Below, in pieces: positions 8,963 through 16,441 of a stretch of DNA of 64,000 nucleotides (position 1 is the first letter of the stretch; the number at the start of each line of letters is the position of its first letter). The position numbers and the translations under genes were made by a program. This DNA is from Anaerolineae bacterium (GTDB lineage: Bacteria; Chloroflexota; Anaerolineae; 4572-78; J111), in contig JAJVIM010000053.1 in the NCBI GenBank assembly GCA_022071955.1, positions 1 to 64,000 of the forward strand, read 5' to 3'. Below the pieces are notes generated by a model. That model did no database searches. It was not told the origin of the DNA and worked only from the letters and a program-made list of their open reading frames with translations.

Positions 8963-9894
8963 ATGGTATGCAACCTGTTGACTTTGAAAACGCTTATTAC
9001 ATCAAACTTGGTAGCGGTGGAAAATATGAGGAATCGAGTATTCGAGAACATAAACTCCGGTTTGGATGGGATAGCTGGCCCCTTGAGGAAATAAATCAAC
9101 AGGATTGGGAGGCGCTAAAGTCCCGGCATCAACACGAGTACAAAAACAGGGGTGCTGCTACGATGGACATAAATGCGCAGAAAACAATCGTCACATCTAC
9201 CCCGGCCGACATTTGGATAACTTTCTCCAGAACCGGCCAGCTTTTATGGTGCCGGATTGAAGAGTCCGAAGTGTTTGAAGATGAGCTTTCCAGATACCGA
9301 AAAGTGGTTGGTCAATGGCACAGCCACAATATCCACAATCAACCACTATTCGTCAACCAAATTCCCGGCAACATATCGAAAATTCAAAGATTTCAAGGTA
9401 CCGTTTGCAGAGTCAACGCTAAAGATGAATTGAAACGCCTGTTGAACGACCAGCCAAGCCAGCGGTATCTAGCAATTGCAGCCGCTAAAAAGGCGCTGGT
9501 TGATGAAGTCGCAAGCGGATTGCCGAGACTGCACTGGAAAGATTTTGAGACGCTGGTTGATTTGATATTTCGGAATGCGGGTTGGCGGCGGGTAAGCGTC
9601 GTTGGCGAGTCAATGAAATACGTGGATATGGAACTTGAAGAACCCATAACCGGAGATAAGTATCAAGTTCAGGTGAAATCTTCCAGCACTGTCAGCGAAT
9701 TCGAGGAGTATGCTCATAAATTTTCGCCCGAAACCTTTAGAAAGCTCTATTTTGTGGTTCATAGTCCAGAAGCGAAATTGGCTGATTATCAGGGCGTGAT
9801 AGATGAAGCAGTGGAGTTAATATTTTCCGAGCAACTGGCGCAAATGGTCGTCGATTCCGGCTTAACTGACTGGTTATTAAACCGAATAAGATGA
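8959..9894 (+). CDS. Mrr-like restriction endonuclease
   Basis: This is a 311-aa protein with an unassigned N-terminal half and a C-terminal PD-(D/E)xK nuclease domain of Mrr type. The helix LHWKDFETLVDLIF (near 192) is followed by VDMEL (near 221) and YQVQVKSS (near 234), giving the D...QxK active-site pattern of Mrr-family enzymes. GTG at 8959 has GGAGGA 8 nt upstream. ATG at 8968, with GGAG at 8954-8957, is nearly as good. The gene is clearly more AT-rich than herA, suggesting separate acquisition. It lies 40 nt before the SNF2 helicase gene and is probably part of that defence unit. Confidence 0.72.
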   Translation: MNGMQPVDFENAYYIKLGSGGKYEESSIREHKLRFGWDSWPLEEINQQDWEALKSRHQHEYKNRGAATMDINAQKTIVTSTPADIWITFSRTGQLLWCRIEESEVFEDELSRYRKVVGQWHSHNIHNQPLFVNQIPGNISKIQRFQGTVCRVNAKDELKRLLNDQPSQRYLAIAAAKKALVDEVASGLPRLHWKDFETLVDLIFRNAGWRRVSVVGESMKYVDMELEEPITGDKYQVQVKSSSTVSEFEEYAHKFSPETFRKLYFVVHSPEAKLADYQGVIDEAVELIFSEQLAQMVVDSGLTDWLLNRIR

Positions 9895-9934
9895 CTTCGC
9901 TAACTCAGATGCTTTCAAAAAGGTTTGCCCTATT

Positions 9935-12900
9935 ATGTCTATCCTGAATGAGCTAAACCCCAACACGTCGATCTACGACCGGCACACCGGTCAATATCTG
10001 ATGGTTGATAAAGTGGAACCAGCCGGCCAGGTGGTATTCCTGAGTTTGCGTAATCCTACCAGCGGCGAGGTTAAGCGATCCCCTTTCCCGGTGCGGGAAT
10101 TGGACAGCCGCTTTGAGCTTGCCCCAACCGGCAGCGCAGCTTTCAACGGCGGTCCGGCGTTGGTTTCCCTGCTGGCGGAGCTATACCGCATCCGCCACGC
10201 CTACCTGTTTAATCCCCTCTTTGCCACGGAAACATCCCTGATTGACTTGCTGCCACACCAGATGGCCGCCGTCTATGGCGTCCCGGCGAATGACAGCCAA
10301 CCGGCAAGGCCGGGAATGGTTGACCAACCGCGCCTGCGTTTTCTACTGGCGGATGACGCCGGAGCCGGTAAGACAATTATGGCCGGGCTGCTCATCCGGG
10401 AGATGCTGTTACGCCGGCAGGCGCGGCGTATCCTGGTGGTGCCGCCGGCCGGACTGGTGGGCAATTGGGAACGTGAATTGCGGGTGTTGTTCCGGCTGCG
10501 CTTTCGGGTGTTGTCCGGCAGTGAATTCAAGAATGACGACAATCCCTTTACTGACCCGCGCAACGTACTGGCAATAATCAGCGTTGATACCCTGTGGCGG
10601 GAGCGGGTGCGGGAAGCCTACCTGTCCGCGCCGCCGTATGATCTGGTGGCTTTCGACGAGGCGCATAAGCTGTCGGCCTGGCGTAACGCTGACCTGACCG
10701 AAGAAAAGAGCCGTCGTTACGCAATGGCTGAACACATTGCCCGCCAACAACGTCATTTGCTGCTGATGACGGCCACGCCGCACATGGGCAAGGATGACCC
10801 CTATTATTTCCTGTGGCGATTGCTTGAGCCGCAACTTCTTTCCACGCAAGGGGCATTTAATAACCTTACGACTGCGCAGAAACAGCGTTACCTGCTGCGC
10901 CGGATGAAAGAGGAGATGGTCTACTTCGACGGGCGCAAGATATTTGTGGAACGCGCCAGCCATACGATTGAATATGAACTGCGCCCCGAAGAATACAACC
11001 TTTACCAGCAAGTTACCCATTATTGCGAAACCGAGTTTGACCGCGCCCGGCGGCTCAACCGTTCAGCGGCCGGGTTGGCAATGAGTATTTTGCAACGACG
11101 ACTGGCGTCGTCAACCTGGGCGTTGTACCAATCGCTGGCCCGGCGTGAAGAAAAACTGAAAGGCTACCTTGAAGCATTGGAAAGTGGCCAGGCAACGGAA
11201 GCCGATCTGTGGGGGCAACAGGCCGGACTGCCGGTCCGCGATATACGGGACACGACCACCGGCGATGAGGAAGAAGGGGACGAGGCCGAAACACAGGATG
11301 AAGCTGTGGCCGGCGCGACATCGGCGCAAACGTTGGAAGATTTACGCGCGGAGTTAGCCGAAGTCAGCCGCTTAAAGAAGTTGGCCCGGCAGGTGTATGA
11401 CCAGCAGCTTGAAAGCAAGTTTGAACGACTGTGGCAGGCATTGTCTGATTACCCCAACACCAAAGTCCTTATCTTTACCGAATTTCGGGATACGCTTGAT
11501 TTTTTGGTTGGCCGTCTTGAAGGACGGGGGCTGACCGGTAAAATCGCCCGGATACACGGCGGGCTGGATTACAAAGAACGGGAGAAACAGGCTGACTTTT
11601 TCAGGCGAGTAGATGGGGCGCGGGTGATGGTGGCCACCGATGCCGCCGGTGAAGGCATCAACCTGCAATTCTGCTGGCTGCTGGTCAACTATGACATCCC
11701 CTGGAACCCGGCACGGCTGGAACAACGGATGGGTCGGGTGCATCGCTACAAACAAACCGAGCCGGTGGTGCTGCTCAATCTGGTGTCCAAAGACACCCGC
11801 GAAGGACGGGTGTTGAAGGTGCTGCTGGATAAACTGGAACTCATTCGCAAAGAATTGGGGAGCGACAAAGTGTTTGACATCATCGGCCAAAGGTTTACCG
11901 GCAAGCCTCTGAGCGAACTGATTTTTGAGGCCGTGGTGCAGGGCAAGGAAGCGGAAACCCGCCAGGCCATTGAGCAAACGTTGACCCCGGAACAGACCCG
12001 TGAATTTCTTGAAGCCCAGGCTCGCAAGGTAGAAATCAGCCAGGTCAGGGCATTGTTGGCGGCGTTGGTTGAGGAGCAGCAAAAGGCCGAACTCAAACGG
12101 ATGATGCCGGCCTACATCCGTTCTTTTTTTCAGGAAGCGATTGAGTTAGTGGGGGCCGGTATTAAAGGCGATATTGCCGGGCTGTTTCACCTGGACCCCT
12201 GCCCAGTTGAATTGCAACAGGCAGTGGCAACTTATCCCGAAGCCATCAGGGAGCGATTGACCTTCGACCGGGAACTGGCCAAGCCCGACCTGACCCGCGA
12301 CCCGCAAGCTATTTTCCTGCATCCGGGCGAGGTTGTTTTTGACACAGTGGCTGACTTAATGGCAGGGCAGTATGACCATGAAGGGCTGCGAGGGGCTACG
12401 TTTTACGATGGGAATGTGACCGAGCCGTATCTGTTCTACCTGGTCAAAAGCCTGGTCAAACGCGATCTGCCGGTGGGGACTGCCGGCGAGCCGGAAGTTA
12501 TAACCGAGACAGTGACCGGCGTACGCCGTTATGCCGGCGAGCGTTTTGAACTGCTGCCGGCCCACTGGTTGCTGACCCTGCTTGACGAAGCCGATACCCC
12601 GACCGACAGTGGTGAAATACTGCGCAAACTGGCGGGTGACATTACGCCGGTTGAAGCATTTGTGCTGGAGCAGATCGGGCTGCCGGCCTACGAAAAGCAG
12701 CGCCAGGAAGAAGAGAACCGCTTGCCGCAGCAGCGCAGTAATCTCACCGTGGCCTTTAACCTGCGGCGGGTGGAGTTGATGAAGCAAAAACGACTGCTCA
12801 AGGATGCGGTCGAGAAAGGTGTGCCGGCAGCAGAAACGCACCTGCGCCGGTGTGAGGCGGAACTAAGCCGGATAGACCAGGAGCGGCGTGAAACGGAAGC

Positions 12901-13387
12901 GGAGTTGTATAGCCGCACGCAGCGGTTGGGTCTGGGGCCTGTCACGATTCTGGTACAGGCGTTGGTTTTGCCGCTGTCGCCGGAGGAGGCAGAACTTCGT
13001 CACAGCGCTCGTACTGAGCGGATCGCTTTGGAGGAAGTTGAGCGGCGCGAACGGGCCGCCGGCGCGATTGAAATAAAGGACGTGTCCAATCCGCAATTAC
13101 AATCCGGCTTTGACCTGCGTATCACCTACGCCGACGGCAGTGTACGCTTTGTGGAAGTCAAAGGTACTTCCGGGCAGGCAGCGGTAGAAATGAAGGCGAA
13201 TGAGTGGCGTCAGGCGGCTAACCATCCTGACCGCTACTGGTTGTACGTGGTTTATCACTGCGACACCGTGCCGCAATTGCACCGGATACCTGACCCGTTT
13301 GGCCGGTTGATCGGTAAGGCCACCGGCAGCGTGAGAATCAATGTGAGCGATATTTTGAAAGCAGCGAAACAGGAAACAACGCCTTAA
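9935..13387 (+). CDS. SNF2-family helicase with C-terminal DUF3883
   Basis: This is a large (1150 aa) superfamily 2 ATPase. Walker A is DDAGAGKTIMAG (near 140), motif II is FDEAHK (near 240), motif III is LLMTATPH, and the C-terminal lobe carries ATDAAGEGINLQ and the arginine-finger motif QRMGRVHRY (near 597). Residues about 1050-1130 contain a DUF3883-like, nuclease-fold domain (RFVEVKGTSG). This architecture matches the DrmD helicase of DISARM-like systems, but no DUF1998 (DrmB) partner is present. The stop codon abuts the ATG of the QueC-like gene with no gap. Confidence 0.85.
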   Translation: MSILNELNPNTSIYDRHTGQYLMVDKVEPAGQVVFLSLRNPTSGEVKRSPFPVRELDSRFELAPTGSAAFNGGPALVSLLAELYRIRHAYLFNPLFATETSLIDLLPHQMAAVYGVPANDSQPARPGMVDQPRLRFLLADDAGAGKTIMAGLLIREMLLRRQARRILVVPPAGLVGNWERELRVLFRLRFRVLSGSEFKNDDNPFTDPRNVLAIISVDTLWRERVREAYLSAPPYDLVAFDEAHKLSAWRNADLTEEKSRRYAMAEHIARQQRHLLLMTATPHMGKDDPYYFLWRLLEPQLLSTQGAFNNLTTAQKQRYLLRRMKEEMVYFDGRKIFVERASHTIEYELRPEEYNLYQQVTHYCETEFDRARRLNRSAAGLAMSILQRRLASSTWALYQSLARREEKLKGYLEALESGQATEADLWGQQAGLPVRDIRDTTTGDEEEGDEAETQDEAVAGATSAQTLEDLRAELAEVSRLKKLARQVYDQQLESKFERLWQALSDYPNTKVLIFTEFRDTLDFLVGRLEGRGLTGKIARIHGGLDYKEREKQADFFRRVDGARVMVATDAAGEGINLQFCWLLVNYDIPWNPARLEQRMGRVHRYKQTEPVVLLNLVSKDTREGRVLKVLLDKLELIRKELGSDKVFDIIGQRFTGKPLSELIFEAVVQGKEAETRQAIEQTLTPEQTREFLEAQARKVEISQVRALLAALVEEQQKAELKRMMPAYIRSFFQEAIELVGAGIKGDIAGLFHLDPCPVELQQAVATYPEAIRERLTFDRELAKPDLTRDPQAIFLHPGEVVFDTVADLMAGQYDHEGLRGATFYDGNVTEPYLFYLVKSLVKRDLPVGTAGEPEVITETVTGVRRYAGERFELLPAHWLLTLLDEADTPTDSGEILRKLAGDITPVEAFVLEQIGLPAYEKQRQEEENRLPQQRSNLTVAFNLRRVELMKQKRLLKDAVEKGVPAAETHLRRCEAELSRIDQERRETEAELYSRTQRLGLGPVTILVQALVLPLSPEEAELRHSARTERIALEEVERRERAAGAIEIKDVSNPQLQSGFDLRITYADGSVRFVEVKGTSGQAAVEMKANEWRQAANHPDRYWLYVVYHCDTVPQLHRIPDPFGRLIGKATGSVRINVSDILKAAKQETTP

Positions 13388-13954
13388 ATGTATTCGGTAA
13401 TCGTATGCTTGAGCGGAGGTATTGATTCTACCGCTTTAATTCACTATTATCTGGCACGGGGCTTATCACCACAAGCAATTTGCTTTGATTATGGTCAGGC
13501 TGCACTTGAAGCAGAGAAGAAGGCAGCACTGGCTGTCACACAATACTATCAGGTTCCACTTGAGATTGTCAGGCTAACTCCAATAATGGAACCTTTACCA
13601 TCTGGGGAGTTTGTTGGCAGAAATTTGCGGCTCATTTTCGCAGCGTTGAGCCACTTCAATGGAAAAATGGGGTTGGTCAGTTTAGGAATACACGCTCAAA
13701 CTGGTTATTACGATTGTTCACCAGTTTTTGTAGATCAAGTACAGACGCTTTTAGATGGTTACTACGGGGGTGGAATTATATTAGATGTCCCGTTCTTAAA
13801 GTTTACAAAATCAGATATTGTTTCCTATTGTATTTCTAATCAAATACCTGTTGATCTTACTTATTCTTGTGAACGCGGTTCAGATGTGTGCGGCTGTTGC
13901 GCGTCTTGTATCGAAAGAAGGCGGTATGGTCTCGATCAAACAACTCTGTCGTAA
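13388..13954 (+). CDS. QueC-like enzyme of a type IV CBASS
   Basis: This is a 188-aa relative of 7-cyano-7-deazaguanine synthase. The PP-loop ATP motif SGGIDST (residues 9-15) and the zinc cysteines (YSC, then CGCCASCIER, C-x6-C-x2-C-x2-C) are intact. It is shorter than housekeeping QueC, which is typically about 220-230 aa. No QueD, QueE or QueF gene is nearby, while a CD-NTase and a TM effector follow, so a queuosine role is unlikely. QueC-like and TGT-like genes define type IV CBASS, as I recall the published classification. The gene overlaps the next by 29 nt and is AT-rich compared with the preceding helicase gene. Confidence 0.82.
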   Translation: MYSVIVCLSGGIDSTALIHYYLARGLSPQAICFDYGQAALEAEKKAALAVTQYYQVPLEIVRLTPIMEPLPSGEFVGRNLRLIFAALSHFNGKMGLVSLGIHAQTGYYDCSPVFVDQVQTLLDGYYGGGIILDVPFLKFTKSDIVSYCISNQIPVDLTYSCERGSDVCGCCASCIERRRYGLDQTTLS

Positions 13955-14891
13955 TCGTAGAATCGCCAAATTTGATGTTGTTACGCCAATACTGGTCCCT
14001 TCATTTTCTAGTAAAGGATTCCCAGAAATCACTTGGCTTTGGAACCATCTAAGCCCTCATCTTGAAGGTACTGCTTTGGTTAGTGCTTATGACGTATTCC
14101 ACAACCACATTCCCAAGAGACTAGATTCACCGTCATTGATTTTTATTGATAGTGGCGGATATGAGGCCAGGAAGAATTTCGATTTGTCGGAGATTTATAA
14201 TCAAGAATATATCCCGCGTGAATGGAACCGCGAGACCCACTTGGCAGCTTTGAAACAAATTGAAACGCTTTCGTTCTTAGCACTCGTTTCATTTGATAAT
14301 GCTCTTGTACACGAGGATTTAGGCACGCAAATCACAACAGCCAAGGCACTTTTTTCTAATTATCCTGATGCTGCCACAGATATTCTCTTAAAACCCAAAT
14401 CGGGGTTGATTGATACTGGCGATATAAAAACTAATGTTCTCCAGTTAAACGAATTTAATCTGGTCGGTGTTACCGAAAAAGAATTAGGTGCTTCGTTGCT
14501 GGAGCGTTTACAAACATTAACAAGACTTAGACTTATCCTAAACGAAGCCAACCTGGATTTACCCATCCATATTTTTGGATGCCTTGATCCACTATCTATA
14601 TGGTTATTTTTCCTTTGTGGTGCAGATGTGTTTGATGGGTTATCTTGGCTTCGTTTCGCCTTTTATGAAAATGTACCAATCTATCGACACTCCTGGGTAT
14701 TCCTTTCAGGCTATGAAGGGTTGACAGATCAAGAGGCACAGTTATTGTGTTGCAAACAGAATCTTGATGCCCTTAACACTCAACGTATAGCAATGGCGAA
14801 ATTTGCCAAAGACTATGATTTAAGTTGCCTACCTGTCTCGGTTGAGATGGTTGAAAATCTGATGAACTCATTAGATATATCGTTTGTTTAG
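13926..14891 (+). CDS. TGT-like protein of a type IV CBASS
   Basis: This is a 321-aa protein with the pattern of tRNA-guanine transglycosylase barrels: FIDSGGYE near 74, SFDNALVHED near 120, and FGCLDP followed by ADVFDGLSW near 235. In that last motif the FD aspartate aligns with the nucleophile of TGT. The CxCxxC zinc site of genuine TGT is not visible at the C-terminus, which argues against a plain tRNA enzyme. The ATG at 13926 has AAGGCGG just upstream and lies inside the end of the QueC-like gene. The likely role is an accessory step in modifying the CD-NTase or a nucleic acid. That role is inferred from the system type. Confidence 0.72.
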   Translation: MVSIKQLCRNRRIAKFDVVTPILVPSFSSKGFPEITWLWNHLSPHLEGTALVSAYDVFHNHIPKRLDSPSLIFIDSGGYEARKNFDLSEIYNQEYIPREWNRETHLAALKQIETLSFLALVSFDNALVHEDLGTQITTAKALFSNYPDAATDILLKPKSGLIDTGDIKTNVLQLNEFNLVGVTEKELGASLLERLQTLTRLRLILNEANLDLPIHIFGCLDPLSIWLFFLCGADVFDGLSWLRFAFYENVPIYRHSWVFLSGYEGLTDQEAQLLCCKQNLDALNTQRIAMAKFAKDYDLSCLPVSVEMVENLMNSLDISFV

Positions 14892-14906
14892 AAGAAGGAG
14901 TTGATT

Positions 14907-15839
14907 ATGGGTGAAGGTGGGGGATATTACCAACGTAACGCAGTGGACATGCACAGTTTAATTCAAAATTCTGTGTCTCAAACTGAGGAAAACATTTTTC
15001 AAACCAAAGTTGAAGATGTTCTCCAAGATGCGCTTGGTGATTTCAATAAACGAGATGCGCCGGTTATTCGACAACACCTTGAAACAATTAAATATGCCCT
15101 AACCCAAAATATTGAGGGCATTGAAGGTGTAGTTGATTTAATGTTTGGTGGTTCCACACAAAAACACACCTACGTTGATGGGCTGAGTGATGTTGACGTT
15201 TTGGCCTGCCTTAACGATACATCTTTAGCAAACAAGAGTCCAAGAGAAGCCATACAGAGTTTTGCCAATGCCTTGCAGCAACGGTTGCCAAGAACAGAAA
15301 TTAAGGCAGGTCGTTTAGCGGTCACAGTGAAATTCTCGGATGGATACGAAATTCAAGTTTTACCAGCAATACGAACTGCACAAGGATTCAGAATCGCTCA
15401 GTCAAATGGGGAGCAGTGGAGTAATGTAGTTGCTCCTCAGCGTTTCGCGCAGAAATTAACTAAGGTCAATCGACAGCTAAATAATAAAGTGGTACCGGTA
15501 ATAAAGTTGGCAAAGGCGATCAATGAGGGGTTACCTAAGCCTGCCAGATTATCAGGTTATCACATTGAGTCGTTAGCTATTGAAGCATTCAAGAATTACG
15601 ATGGTCGTGTGACATATCGAGAGATGCTTAAACATTTTTGGGTTGAGGCTCAAACAAGAGTTTTGACACCTATTAAAGATAACACTGGTCAATCCGTACA
15701 CGTTGATGATTATTTGGGGAGCGCGAATAGTATCACCAGACAACGCGCCAGCCAAGCCATTAAAGACTTGAATAGACGAATCAATAATGCTGACAGTACA
15801 AGATCGGTAGATAAATGGAAGGAAATGCTGGAACTGTAA
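14907..15839 (+). CDS. CD-NTase (CBASS cyclic oligonucleotide synthase)
   Basis: This is a 310-aa nucleotidyltransferase of the cGAS/DncV-like (SMODS) group. The core motif is GGS at 81-83 followed by D95 and D97 (GLSDVDVL). At the strand where these enzymes usually carry the third metal-binding aspartate, the sequence reads YEIQVLPA, so glutamine (Q150) stands at that place. The ATG at 14907 has a strong GAAGGAG 6 nt upstream. TTG at 14901 is unlikely because it abuts that site. The product starts MGEGGGYY, a glycine-rich tail. It should make a cyclic nucleotide that opens the SLATT effector encoded next. Confidence 0.85.
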   Translation: MGEGGGYYQRNAVDMHSLIQNSVSQTEENIFQTKVEDVLQDALGDFNKRDAPVIRQHLETIKYALTQNIEGIEGVVDLMFGGSTQKHTYVDGLSDVDVLACLNDTSLANKSPREAIQSFANALQQRLPRTEIKAGRLAVTVKFSDGYEIQVLPAIRTAQGFRIAQSNGEQWSNVVAPQRFAQKLTKVNRQLNNKVVPVIKLAKAINEGLPKPARLSGYHIESLAIEAFKNYDGRVTYREMLKHFWVEAQTRVLTPIKDNTGQSVHVDDYLGSANSITRQRASQAIKDLNRRINNADSTRSVDKWKEMLEL

Positions 15840-16429
15840 ACCCATCTATGGTGGATGAATACCGTAGCAAAGAGATCAAAAAACTTCGAGATAAAGCTAA
15901 TATGTTGGCTTCAATCCACAGCAAACTTTCGGATGATTACCGGCGTCAGGATGCCGTTTTTTCATCACTCTTGTTAGTAATCTCAACATTTTTAGTTGGA
16001 GTCGTCTTCATTTCCGAAGACTTTGTACAAACTACCGTAGGGCTATCAGCAAATGGGCTTAAATGGATAATTGGAATTGCGTCCATTTGTAATTTTTGTG
16101 GAGTATTGTTGGTATCACAATGGGGTTTTCAAAAGAGGGCAACTGAGCATCGAGAAGCAGTGCGTTTCTACTTTGGGATTTTCAATAAAATCCGGCGTTG
16201 GCAAGATAGCGGTATCCCCATAACCGATGAAATGATAGAAGAAATACGCTCGGACTACGCGCGAACTCAGACGCTTCCAAAGATTCTGGAAGCACGGTTT
16301 TTACGACTAAAGCAATGGCATCTACAAAAAATCGCTGTAAGCAGAGAATTGGATAAAACGCCATTCGAGCCGATTAGTTCGATTAAGGAAAGGTTGAAGA
16401 GTGATAGTAAAAAAGGCGACGAAATGTGA
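15815..16429 (+). CDS. SLATT-type two-TM CBASS effector
   Basis: This is a 204-aa protein with a basic helical N-terminus, two hydrophobic segments (SSLLLVISTFLVGVVFI and WIIGIASICNFCGVLLV) and a long helical cytoplasmic tail. This layout fits SLATT-domain effectors, which are thought to form membrane pores when bound by the CD-NTase product. It overlaps the CD-NTase gene by 25 nt. A second in-frame ATG at 15848 gives MVDEYRSKEIKK and is an equally likely start; neither has a strong ribosome binding site. The gene is AT-rich like the rest of the CBASS cassette. Confidence 0.75.
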   Translation: MEGNAGTVNPSMVDEYRSKEIKKLRDKANMLASIHSKLSDDYRRQDAVFSSLLLVISTFLVGVVFISEDFVQTTVGLSANGLKWIIGIASICNFCGVLLVSQWGFQKRATEHREAVRFYFGIFNKIRRWQDSGIPITDEMIEEIRSDYARTQTLPKILEARFLRLKQWHLQKIAVSRELDKTPFEPISSIKERLKSDSKKGDEM

Positions 16430-16441
16430 ACAGGATACGAT

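Noticed and set aside
13388..14891. Queuosine or DNA 7-deazaguanine (Dpd) modification cluster
   Set aside because: No QueD/E/F or other Dpd genes are present, and a CD-NTase plus SLATT effector follow directly. The CBASS reading explains all four genes.
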